64,000 bases of DNA from Hypomyces perniciosus (taxonomy: Eukaryota > Ascomycota > Sordariomycetes > Hypocreales > Hypocreaceae). Positions 37,495 to 48,536 of this stretch are shown here, piece by piece; position 1 is the first letter of the stretch; each line of letters begins with the position of its first letter. The stretch lies in contig SPDT01000007.1 in NCBI GenBank assembly GCA_008477525.1, forward strand, positions 124,001-188,000, read 5' to 3'. Under the pieces are notes generated by a model that saw nothing but the letters and a program-made list of their open reading frames with translations, had not been told where the DNA came from and made no database searches. The position numbers were made by a program, and so were the translations under genes.

Positions 37495-38541
37495 GTTGTT
37501 GGTTGTCTTGCCAAGTGATGATGAAAGTGATGATGAAAGTGATGATGAAGAGTGTGGAATGAAGTTAGGATAGAATCGTGCGGACCTTTATATCGGATTT
37601 CATATCGGATTCCATATCGGGTTTTATATCGGGTTTCATATAATTGACTCTCAGGCCGTGTTTACGGAGATATCCGAGCTCGTTCTTCAATCATGTCAAC
37701 AGGTGAGACGTCCAAACCGATAATGCAGCCAAGCCTCCCATTCGGCGGTTTACGGATGCTATCGGCGATTACTAATGTGTGCTGGATTCACAAGGACATA
37801 AAATCAGCTGAAAAGTACCTAAATTCTCATCATATTCTAAGACCACTACAGTATGATTGTTTCTATTCTGAATCATAGGATCAAAGGATAATAGGATCAA
37901 AGGATCAAAGGATCAAAGGATCATGAGCTCAGTGTCAGCCGAGCTTTCTGACATGTTAAGTACTCTACCGGACAATTGTAAATATTGTATTGGATCATTG
38001 AGATGACGCTCTAAATGAAGGACGGGCCGACTAGCACGGCTCTCTGTGCATAACGACGCATTGTAAGCGGATGTTGGGCCAGCGATCATTGCTGATGCTG
38101 GGAGGAGCTACCAGCGCCGACTCAACGCATATCATACACGAACGACATGTGAATAGAGCAAGAGGGCATAATTGTTCAACTGCCTGGATATGGGTAATAT
38201 CCGCACGGCAAGATCTCTCATAGCCGAGATAGGGCTGAGAGATATCCATGACGCAGTACCAAGCACATTAGTAGCCAGAACTTTTTGTCTCCAGGTTACC
38301 ATCATTGCATACAAAAAGTTGCAAATTCTGATGTACCATCATCTCAAATCCGTATGAGCATACCGTTTGTACACATTGGGCATCGGGCCTGTTGAACCTT
38401 GAGCGATATCTCACGCTGGATGAAGAGCGCACATTACCAGGCAAAGCCGCGTTTTATGAACGAGTAGGCAAATGAATGTATTAAGTCGTGATTCTATCGT
38501 TACCAATATAAGAGCGCTCGTATTTTATTTTGTCCAGGACG
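37495..38541. other. Intergenic: upstream region of the oxygenase gene and 3' flank of the P450 gene
   Basis: No gene is seen. Three sets of short tandem repeats are present: AAGTGATGATGA x3 (37,513-37,548), a 12-bp YATATCGGRTTY unit x4 (37,589-37,636) and an 8-bp AGGATCAA unit x6 (37,877-37,924). The first two lie within 150 bp upstream of the oxygenase ATG. Several 60-70-codon frames at 38,030-38,360 overlap on both strands and look random. Confidence 0.5.
37589..37636 (-). promoter_or_regulatory. Four tandem 12-bp TATATCGG units upstream of the oxygenase gene
   Basis: The units TATATCGGATTT, CATATCGGATTC, CATATCGGGTTT and TATATCGGGTTT stand head to tail 95-142 bp before the oxygenase ATG. 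The regular spacing close to one helical turn and the invariant ATATCGG core make a transcription-factor array possible, but it may equally be a simple tandem expansion. No known factor is assigned. Confidence 0.4.
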
Positions 38542-41500
38542 TCAATAGACGTCGCTGATGTACTGGACGTTCTTGACCTGGTCGAGCCAGTCCAGCGCCT
38601 CCACCTCACTCTTCCCTGTTTTCTCCATCCAAATCCGCCTCCACGTCTCTGCAGAGCTCCTTCCAAGCCTCCCAGCGCTACCGCAGACGTAGACTTTGGC
38701 GCCATCTTGGAACAAGTCCCAGACGCGCTCGCGCTGCTCCCACAGCGCCTCAGGAACGTATCGCTTCTGTCCGCCATCCGGCTTAGAAAAGCATGAAGTG
38801 ATTTCGACAAGCCCGTCCCCTTCCCAAGCTTCCAGCTCAGAGCGGTAAATATAGTCCTTTTCAGGATGTCGGCAGCCGAAAAAGAACAAGGCAGGGCCCA
38901 GCTTCTGTCCTTTAGCCTTGAACACAGCACGCTCTTGAATGAAAGCACGCATTGGTGCAATACCAGAGCCTGCCGCGAGCATAATGATAGGTGTCTCGGT
39001 ATTTTGTGGCAGATGGAAGGGGACTTTTGTCTCGCGAACGATGCACGGGATATTGTCTCCTAGGGTGCGGTTTGTAAGATACGAACTCGCCACGCCCCTA
39101 AACGTGCCGTGGCCACTCAATGCCGGTGCCTCAAATACATCAAATGTGACACTAGCCAGTAAGCCATCTTTTGTCTTATTCGATGGGTCAAGAGGCGATG
39201 AGGCGATGGAGTACGTGCGTGGCGTTAGTGCGGGAAGAAGGTCGATGTAAACACCAAATGGCAGACGAAGCTGAGGAACCTCCTCGAGAACATCAATGGC
39301 GGAGTATCTGTTATCGAGGAGTTGCTGGTATTCATCGTCACCTTGCATGTTATCCAGTTTCGTACGCTCTGCGCTACCTTCGTCGGCCCATGAAGCCAGT
39401 ATGGCAATCTGTCGTTTTGTGATAGGTGCAGCAAGTTCAACACTGTTTCGCAAGAAGTGTTCAACCGCTATAGGCTGGGAGGGAAGGAAGTCTTTGTTGC
39501 TTGACTGGACACTCATCAAATCCTCCGCGCTGAGACCAAATCTCTTAATAACTCGGAATACTGTCTCTTCTGGATTCCGGCCTTGAACAACCAAGTAATC
39601 TCCTGATCTGTAATTGGTTCCAGAGGGAAGTCGAACGTCAACATGTCGTTTGGCCGGGCCAGCGGAAATGTCTGCCAGCTCATAGTTGGCAACGACGACA
39701 CCGACATCCATTTGCTTTGATTCGAGCGCATAAGAGGTCGAGTTCGATTTGCTGCTCTCAATATGCACGTCGACTCCAACCCGGTCGGAATCTTGTTGTT
39801 TGGTGGAACCTGATAAACTCAGGCAGAGCTTCTCGCTCCAACCCTCCCACGGCCCAATGAGATCTCGCTTCACATTGGCGAAGCCAGGCTCGAAAATGCG
39901 CTCAGCACCAAGTTGTTCCAGCTTCTCGTCAATCAAGCGTGGGATTCGGTGATAAGTATGGACCCAGTCACTATTTCCCGCGCCAAATACTGTAAACTTG
40001 ACGCCTTGGGGCAACTTGGCTCCTTTGGCCGCCAGCTTTTCGATCCAGTCCACGAACTTGTAAGCGTTATATGGCGGCTTGCCTTCGTACGATGGTGTGA
40101 TGATGATACTAGGTCCATCAGTCGGCAGGCTGTCAACTGCACCATCAAGATCTTTGACCTCAACAACTTCCAGTCCATATTCAGGAGCACTCCTGGAGAG
40201 TGACTGCACCAGGCTTTCACAGGTTCCCTGGTTTCCTCCGAAGAATACGGATATGGGTTTCTTGATCTTCGGAACATCGCTGAGGTTTTTCTGTTGCTGC
40301 CTCTGGCTCTGGGCCGACTTCTGGGGTGCTTTCTCAGATTGCTGAGCGGTGACACCTCCAGGAATACCAAGGGTGAGGGTTCGACCCTCGCGGCGGTGGA
40401 CCCGGATCTTGAAGTCCACAGGTTTGACACCCATTTGACCGGTCAGCTCCAAATTGTAGTCAGGATCGACTTTTTCGATGTCGAACTTTTGCAGTACCAT
40501 TGCCATGCAAATGATGATTTCTTGTTCAGCGAAGCCACGGCCAATGCACGCTCGTAAGCCGTCACCGAACTGTTCATTTTTCATGTTACCTATGAGCCTC
40601 AATAGAAAAGTCCCTTCTCCAGACGATGGAAATCGCGCTGGTTTGGGAACGTAGGCAGGAAATGAGGAGTACTTACAGGCTTCCATGAGTTAGGAGGCAT
40701 TTTCTGGAAATTGACATCCAACATGCGTTCCGGTCGGAACACATCAGCATCCTCTCCCCAGACCGTGGGGTCACGGTGAAAGTGACGCCAGATGCCTGAC
40801 ACCATTTGCCCTTTCTTAATGAAATACTTGCCGCCCAAAACTGTGTCTCTGGTGGAAAATCTTGTTAGGAGACTGACGGGATGCTGCATTCGTAGCGCCT
40901 CCTTCATACAGGCGTCGAGGTACTTGAGCTTGCGAATCATGTCGTATGTGAGGACTTTGTCACCGACTATTTCGTCAACCTCTTGTTGCGCCTTGCGAAG
41001 CGTTTCAGGAAAGCTGCACAGATAGTAGTAGATGAAGCAAAGTGTCGAACTGGTTGTCTCATATCCGCCGCCGAGCAAGGTGGGTATCTGGAACATGACA
41101 TTTTCGAAGCCCATGGTCTCGCCCGTTTCCTTGTCGATACCGTGGATCATCACATTGAGCAAGTCATTGGCATCTGGCTTGGGGTTGTCGATTCTTTCTT
41201 GAATAATCTTGCTGCACAATGCTCGCATCTTGACAATGTTCTCCTGCCTGTGCTCCTCATCTTTGTAGTAGTAAAACTGGTTTAGCAGGTCAGGGCGGTT
41301 CGCTCTTCTGCCCGATTCAACAATGGACTCTTTGAGCTGTTTCTGGAATGGATGAGGGCCTTCCATGTAAAATTCGTTAAAGCGGTAGCCATATGCGCAT
41401 AGACCGATGGTGTCAAAGGTCAGACGCGACATGTCATCGATGACCTCGATCTCATGCTCAGGGCCGAATCGATCCCATTTCAGTACTAATTGAGCAGCCA

Positions 41501-42130
41501 AATCTTGCCTGTTTGGATGATGAGCAAAGGGACCACTTTACTGAAAGGTACTCTCTCGACACCTGAAACGGAGCGTACTTACATATCATCAAACATTTTG
41601 CTCAGACCGACCGGGCCTGTGAGATTTGTGTTAGTTTATTGCCCAAACTATCTTTCCGGGTGCAAACAGGTCGGCAAACCTAATGCTGGGACAAGCAGGC
41701 GATGAGCTTTCCACCAAGCTTTGTCAGTCGATTCGGCAGAAAACAAGCCATCGCCGAAGACGGCGCGCATTTCTTGGTGAAGTCTGTGAGTGAACTTGGT
41801 GAAACGAGTGTCATCTGCCATCTCATTGGCAAGCTCGCGGCTTCCCACAAACACTCTGGGATAGGTCATCCCCAAGTCCATCTTGAAGATAGGCGCATAT
41901 TGGTCCATAAGTTGCCAATAGGAACGCACTGGAAGAACTGGGTCCAGATCTGTCAAGTGTCCCATTAGACCGAAATAGTGCTTGTATGGTGGAGATGGAA
42001 TCGGGAGCAGCTTGGAGTGGTCGATGGTTTCCACAACGTCTGTCCGCTGCAGGTCTTCGAGCGTGTGAGCTGGGCATACATTGCCCTCGACCGCGTGGGC
42101 CGGACACTCCTTGCCTTCGTCGATAGTCAT
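38542..42130 (-). CDS. Self-sufficient cytochrome P450-reductase fusion (CYP505 / P450foxy type)
   Basis: Four exons (42130-41680, 41616-41583, 41508-40677, 40569-38542) encode 1,114 residues. The heme domain has the I-helix GGGYETTSST, ExxR in KEALRM, the PERF-like FRPERM and the heme ligand Cys447 in FGDGLRACIG. After a Gln/Ser/Lys-rich linker comes an FMN flavodoxin domain (FFGGNQGTCESL), an FAD domain (PRTYSIASSPLDP) and an NADPH domain (MLAAGSGIAPMRAFIQER). No N-terminal membrane anchor is seen, as expected for this soluble class. The family hydroxylates fatty acids near the chain end; Fum6 of the fumonisin pathway shows the same architecture acting on a polyketide. Here it probably oxidises the alkyl chain made by the PKS. 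Its N-terminus repeats CPAH twice. It is divergent from the enoyl reductase gene, sharing a 610-bp upstream region. Confidence 0.93.
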
Positions 42131-42740
42131 GGCTAGTAGCTGCAAGTAAATTCTTTTCTTGATCAAAGTTGTAGCTCAGCAGCCGTCTAGATCTGAGAGA
42201 TGAAGGAAACGCCCAAGAAAGATGTTTCACTCATCTGGTGAAGATGTCAGTTGAATGGCGTACCCATGTGGTAATGAATAGATTCAACTCGAATCCAGTC
42301 GGATGTTGTCTGATTACAAACAGACGACGAATCAGCGAAAGTCGTAAGATTTCGAGTGTTAAGCCGCAACCAAAATAGCACAGGAGCCGAGGCGGTGGCG
42401 TAGTCGGTGCTGTTCGGGGTATTCTTCGGCTTCACGATTCCTACGGCTTCGGCGTCGTTTCCTTCGGTGGTTTTGATGCAGTAATCCAATCTTTGGCCGA
42501 CTAGCTTTCCCACAGCCACAAAGCCGCCAATTGCACAGCGCAGCGCCTTGTTTTCCGAGTAGTAGGAATTGCGCATTAAATAATGTTGGGAGAATAGATA
42601 GTTGAGATAAATCACCAGATAAACCCCAGATGACCTCCATTTTACCTTGTTCAGCGACTTGTTAAGCAACTTTGTCCTCTCTCACAACGTTTTCGCCAAC
42701 TACCACAATTAATCTTAATTCCCTCGCAAGTCTCATCACA
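42131..42740. promoter_or_regulatory. Shared divergent promoter region of the P450 and enoyl reductase genes
   Basis: These 610 bp separate two oppositely transcribed cluster genes, so they must hold both promoters. A 140-codon frame on the minus strand (42,247-42,669) begins without an ATG and resembles nothing known to me; I treat it as chance. TTCGG occurs several times at 42,414-42,470. No clear TATA box or known binding palindrome is seen. Confidence 0.5.
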
Positions 42741-43931
42741 ATGCCCTCAGCCGATCCCGTTCTGTCATTACCAAAGACCCAGACGGCAATCGTCGCTCAG
42801 GGCCCCGGACAGCTTGCCATTCAGCGCGATCTGGCATTGCCTGCTCTGGCACCAGACATGGCCATCGTCAAGACGGCGGCCGTGGCCATTAACCCAGCTG
42901 ATGCAAAAATGCTCGATTACAGTGTTGCTGCTGGAGCCATCATCGGCTACGACTATGCCGGTACAGTCGTAGCGCTGGGTGCGGATGCGCTTGCAGCAGG
43001 CAAGCTGTCAGTTGGTGATCGCGTTGCCGGCCTGGTTCACGGCATGAACAAGCTGCAGCCTGATGTGGGCGCTTTCTCTGAGTACGTCGGCGCATGTGCC
43101 GACCTGCTGCTCAAGATCCCTGACAGCATGAGCTTCGAAGAGGGTGCTAGCTTCGGCACCGGTGTTGCAACCGCATCACTAAGTCTCTTCCATGAGATGG
43201 GCGTGCCCGCATCCGTCGACCAACTTCGGAAAGGCGAGCCTGCCATTGGTGAGCAAGCCGCTGAGCGTGAATTCGTTCTGGTAGCAGGTGGAAGTACTGC
43301 TACTGGTACTCGTGCGCTCCAATTATTGAAGCTGTAAGTTATCCTTACTATATGTGCAAAATCCTGTCCAAGAGGCTAATGTTCGTCGCCATGGCATAGT
43401 GCCGGTCTTCGCCCGATTGCAACATGCTCGCCCTCCAACTTTGACCTGGCCCTCCGTTTTGGTGCCGAAAAGGTCTTCGATTACCGCAGTCCCACATGTG
43501 CTGAGGACATTCACGCGTACACGGGCAACGAGCTTGCCTACACCCTAGACTGCGTTTCCCAGGCCGACACCACACAGCTCTGCTACGCCGCTATGGGACG
43601 TGCTGGTGGCCGTTACGTCTCGCTCGAACCATTCCGAGACACAATTGCCCAGACTCGCTCCTTGACCATTCAGCCGTCATGGGTCATGGTCTTGACCATG
43701 TTCGGTCGCAAGGTCGCACTCGATGGCGAGTATGGCCGTGAGGCGCGTCCTGAGGATCGTGCCTTTGGCGCTAAGGCCTTTGCAGCTGTCCAGGACCTTT
43801 TGGACCGTGGTTTGATTGAAACACATCCTGTCAAGGCCCAGCCTGGAGGGTGGGAAGGCGTCGTAGACGGAGTTAACATCATTCGCACTCAGGCTCTCTC
43901 GGGTCACAAGTTGGTTTACTCAGTCGTGTAG
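42741..43931 (+). CDS. Trans-acting enoyl reductase, zinc-binding-dehydrogenase (MDR) superfamily
   Basis: Two exons, 42741-43333 and 43400-43931 (66-bp intron), give 374 residues. It shows the MDR fold: a GroES-like N-terminal half (VAINPADAKMLDYS, IIGYDYAGTV, VGDRVAGLVHG) and a nucleotide-binding half whose glycine motif is VLVAGGSTATGTRALQLLKL. The structural and catalytic zinc ligands of alcohol dehydrogenases are absent, as in LovC, ApdC and TenC. Those proteins supply enoyl reduction to PKS or PKS-NRPS enzymes whose own ER domain is dead, and the PKS-NRPS here has a degenerate ER region. It would reduce the alpha,beta-double bond in chosen elongation cycles. The ATG at 42,741 is chosen because the frame upstream of it has no other ATG. 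Confidence 0.92.
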
Positions 43932-46481
43932 AGTCATGTCATGGCATGAATTTTATTGTTTCTATTATATTAACCTCAATATCTGGAGCTGGATTCAATT
44001 TGGTATTATGGCGATGGGACAGGTTGTTAAGGGGTAGCTTCCTTTATAGGATTGCCGAGTCAGACCAGGCCACAGCAACAAACAAGGAGTGGGGGTGTCT
44101 ACACGGGTTGGGATAGTTAAAGATTCTGAATACAAGTGATTATGGGTATGACCTTGCATATTACGGCCCTGAAACTGTCCTGCCAATGTGCTGCAAGTGG
44201 CTGTTGTGGGGATATTGAATGAAACTGAACTCCAATAGAAGTTGGCATTTGGACTTTAATTCTACAACCCTGAATGAACGGTCGTGAACGTTTTACAAAG
44301 ATCTGATATTTTTACAAGGTTTTCGCACAAAACCGGTCCATCATATTGTCCCTTACAGGTGGTAAAGCGTAGTGAGAGATATTGCCTTACCACCGTCAAT
44401 AATCAGACCCGGGCGGCTTATTATATATCTAAGAAAATGCATATAAGAAAGGACGTATACGACACAAGGGAAGTGGATCCTCTCGGGATCAATATACCCA
44501 TCTAAGTATCTGCCTCTAACTTGCCTACTAATCTACAGCGCATCTCTGGCGTGTTACCAGCTTGTCACTGCATCCCGGCCCTGTCACTCCTCTCAGAACC
44601 ACTCTACTCTTAACAGACACGAGCTATTATTTTAGCCATCTTGGCAGGTGGCCAAGCCACAACGCTACTTGGAGTGTGCAGCTTGTCTTGGGAATTGGAG
44701 GCTATATATAACGACCCCCTTCCGCTTCTTCTAGATGCACCCACCCTTGGCTCACACCCTCTTGTGCATCGTTTGGTGTCTATCTCCACATTCTAGGCCG
44801 TTGAACAAGCTTCCCCTGCAAAGCACATATACATTCAAACGCAGGAACGCGAAGCGTGGCAGGGGTGATCAACTTAGGTTGACGTTGACGTTCAGGCATG
44901 GCATGTCGAAAGAGGTGGCTTGGTCGATCGAGCCGTAGTTGGCACATCGCTTGGCTATTAACTTTGGGCATGTCTAATTGTCACTCATTTGCTTGTTTTT
45001 GTGCTTCCTTCACGGTGACACGGTGAGCATGAAGCCGACTTGATGGGCCCTAGGCAACCGTTTTCTCCGAGGTCTGTCGTGTTCCTTTTGAGCCTTCGGT
45101 TCGACCAACTTTAAGATGGGTCCCACTGATCAATTTGGTTAGCTCGAACCAGGCAGGACTGTTCCAGCAAACGGCATTCCAAAGGTTCCCGGTTCCCATA
45201 TTCCCAAGAGCCGACCCGATTAACAGTGCCGCAGGTATTAAAACCTAGCCTCTATTAGACGAACGGGCCTACCTAATTAAGCCAGCCTGACTTGAGCAAT
45301 ATCATTGCGATTTCTTTGTAATAGAATCCGGTTCCCAGCAGGCCTTTGTAATGCCAGCTAGTTTACAACGGCCTTAACTACCAATTTACAGATAGCAGTG
45401 ATAATTTTTAAATATAAGGGGATTAGACTAGAGACTAAACTAGCTGCTTAGGGTAAAGAGTTAAGATTTAAAATAATGCTACTTTATTAATTTAAGCATT
45501 TTTTTATAAACAGAATATCTTCTATTTATTTATTTTTATTTTAATATTTTTCTTAATTACATTTGCTATTAAATCCTAGATTCTTCAAGTATTGCTGCCA
45601 AAGCTCCAAACTCCGCCGGCAGCTCTCCACAGCCACCATCTTCAGCATCAGCATCCATTCATCCTTGTCGACAGGGCTTACTCTTACCCCTGCTCCATCA
45701 CTCCACACGTCCGTGCTGAAAATCACCGAGATCTCTCCACTAAGGAGCCACCGGGTAGACTAACCATCCGCCGAGCGCCACCGGCTCGATCGTCGGCACG
45801 TCTGTGGGCCCCGAAAGCGCCACAAGCGCAAATCTGAATCCGTCCATATCCACTCCGCAAACCATCGGATGAGAAAACCGCCGTTTACGAGCCACATGTC
45901 CCGTTTGTGGCATGACCAACGGTGGGATTCATGCGAAGCCAACGCCATTATACAAATTTAGTAGCTGCTTTTGCTTTGCAAATCCGCGTACCTCCAACTG
46001 CGGACAGTCTGTTGGTATCGGTTGTAAGGCCGCAACGCAATCAACCTCCGAATGTAATAAATTAGCGCTTACACGGCCTTGTTCGCAACTATATATCACG
46101 ATTCGGCATCGCACAAAGGGAATACGATATTGCATCACAAACAACACCGCACAACCAGGTCTATTAAAGACATCTCATCTTCATCTTCATCTGCTTTAGC
46201 TACTGCTACTATATCTATTTCATTGGATCCTCCTCTGTCGCCTGGGCAAAGCTTTCCAACAACTTCTCCTACCCTATAAAATCGTCACCTCTTTGCATCA
46301 TCCTGCACGTGCAAACACATCCCTTCCACGTACCCCGCATCAACTGTGCGAGTTTCCATTTCGCGCCAAGCTCACTTGCTTCAACTGCAACATCTACGGA
46401 AGAACTACCGAAGTGTGGGTGAATCGCTAAAATACGACAGACATCAACACTAATCTCGAGATACATAGAATAACAAACAAA
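43932..46481. other. Long intergenic region upstream of the Gfo/Idh-type gene
   Basis: In this 2.5-kb stretch I recognise no gene. There is a TATA-like CTATATATAACG at 44,701-44,712 followed by a 68-codon frame starting at ATG 44,734, without similarity to anything known to me. An AT-rich RIP-like patch is at about 45,395-45,560. The last 300 bp, with CT-rich stretches, are likely the promoter and 5' UTR of the following gene. Confidence 0.45.
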
Positions 46482-47826
46482 ATGGCAGCCTTGATCAGCC
46501 GTCTCTGGCAGGTCTTCCACCCGCCCACTCCCCCCAAGCGTGGTGATGCCCTGAAGTTTGGTGTCTTGGGAGCCGCGAATATCGCGTAAGTGCCCAACAA
46601 GGAGTACATCCTGACCTGCATCCATCGCTAACAACGAGCAGCCCCCTCGCCCTGATTACCCCAGCCAAGTCACACCCCGAGGTCATCGTCCAGGCCGTGT
46701 CTGCTCGAGACCGCACTAAGGCTGAGGCATTCGCGAAGGCAAACGGCATTCCCGAGGTCAGGGATACTTACCAGGGTAAGTCTTGATTTGGCTGAACTTT
46801 ACCATTTGCCATGACCTTTGCTGACTATTGATGCCACCAGAAATCCTGGACGACCCCAACATCGACTGCGTTTTCATCCCCCTGCCCAACGGTCTGCACT
46901 ATGAGTGGGCTGTCAAGGCCATCCGCGCTGGCAAGCATGTCCTTCTAGAGAAGCCATCCGTGTCCAACTCCACCGAGGCCGAGATTCTCTTCAATCTGCC
47001 AGAACTGAAGCAGCCCAATGGCCCAGTCCTTCTCGAGGCTTTCCACAACCGCTTCTACCCCTCCTGGGCTCTGTTCCAGTCCATGGTCAACCCCGCCGAA
47101 GTTGAGCACGTCATTTCACACTCCATGATCCCTTGGTGGGCAACTTCCAAGAATGACATCCACTTCAACTACCCCCTGTCTGGTGGTACCATGATGGCCA
47201 TGGGTACATACAACTTCGCTGCGCTGCGTCTGCTCTTCGGTGCCGACCCAGAGGAATGCATTAGCTGCGATGTGAATGCATACACTGATGGCATCCACGA
47301 TAAGTGTGATTGGGACTTCAAGGCCAAGTTCCGCTTCCCTGGTGGTGGAATCGGTGAGGCCTCCAGTACGCTGAAGGGCGGAACCATCCTGAAGCCTTCA
47401 TGGGTGACGGTTACCACCAAGAAGGTCGTCGTTCCCGATCAGAAGCTCCCCGCTGGCCAGCAAAAGTTCCAGTCACGCGAGCTGACCCTGCAGGGTCTCA
47501 TCCACGGTGTCTTTTGGCATCGGATTGATGTCAAGGAGGTCAACGAGATTGTTGCCGCTGACGGCAAGGTGGTCAAGAAGTGGGAGGAGACCAAGTCCCA
47601 CAAGGCATACACCTGGAAGGAGGCTGGCGGTCAATTTGAGGATCTGCCCGGCGAGGTCTACTGGATGTCGTACAGACACCAGCTGGAGCAGTTTGTAAAC
47701 AAGGTCAAGGTTCGCAAGACGCAGCACTGGGTCACTGGAGAAGATTCCATTGCCCAGATGAAGATGCTCGACATGGCCTATGAGAAGAGCGGACTCGGAC
47801 CCAGACCTACCAGCTCGTATAGGTAG
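46482..47826 (+). CDS. Gfo/Idh/MocA-family NAD(P)-dependent oxidoreductase (dihydrodiol/D-xylose dehydrogenase-like)
   Basis: Three exons, 46482-46585, 46642-46775 and 46841-47826, encode 407 residues. The N-terminal Rossmann fold has GVLGAANIA (residues 27-35) and the family's conserved EKP (116-118, in HVLLEKPSVSN). The C-terminal alpha/beta substrate domain follows, with GGTMMAMGTYNFAALR carrying the tyrosine region expected in this group. The closest known kind is dimeric dihydrodiol dehydrogenase / NADP-dependent D-xylose 1-dehydrogenase, common in fungi as a housekeeping or sugar enzyme. It may be a bystander, or it may reduce a carbonyl or oxidise an alcohol in the pathway. Position between cluster genes on both sides favours a role but does not prove it. 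Confidence 0.88.
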
Positions 47827-48536
47827 AGGGTTCATGTTGGCGCTGGCAACGGGGCTCTACCTCGGTTATAGCCCCGTCGCTGGCTGGCTACATGTTCTCA
47901 TCAGTAACCTTGTACCCCTTCTCAAGATTGTTAGCGCATGGTTTCGGCCATTCCTGGTATAGATATTTTGTTTGTTTAATACCTTACAGCTTGTCTGCAA
48001 TTTAGGTTTTGTTCATGACCTTTTTATCCTTCACTGTGACTTTGTTAGCTATCGCATGATCTTCCTAGTTTCATTTCCGCCAATAATGGGTGAGATTCGA
48101 CATTTGTGTTAGGTTATTTGCCATAAATATTGAAGCCTTCTCTTGCACCGGTGAATAATGGCATCTCATTTAGGTAGTCACTTGGTGAGAACGTCGTTGA
48201 CTTTAATACATAAACGAACACATCTTAATACTCTAGGCAGTTACCATCGCTTGACACATTTTGCGAGGCGCTTAGCTTAAACGGCCTAATCCCTTGTGCG
48301 TTCCTCATGTATGTTTCAGGTGTTGGCAATCAACATGGAAACCGCCTACTGGGTACTTTAAACAGCAACATTCGCTATACCCTTCCGAGTTGGAAATAGG
48401 GTTACGAGCTACCCAATGATTTTCTGAATATCATTAACAGAGGGAACCCGCTCAGACTTGTTTGAAGCTAAAGGTGCATAGAGGTTGCCATAAATCTATT
48501 TGCTAACGAATCTATTATACCTTCCAGAGCAGCAAT
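47827..48536. other. Convergent intergenic region
   Basis: About 710 bp between two genes facing each other, so it should hold both 3' UTRs and polyadenylation sites. A short hydrophobic frame just after the stop (47,834-47,962) looks like 3' UTR. No other gene is seen. Confidence 0.5.

Noticed and set aside
37513..37924. Short direct repeats resembling a CRISPR array
   Set aside because: The units are head to tail without spacers, and the genome is fungal.
42247..42669. 140-codon minus-strand frame between the P450 and enoyl reductase genes
   Set aside because: No start ATG at its beginning, overlaps the shared promoter and looks like chance.
47834..47962. Short membrane-like frame after the Gfo/Idh gene
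   Set aside because: It starts just after the stop codon, has no homologue known to me and is best read as 3' UTR.
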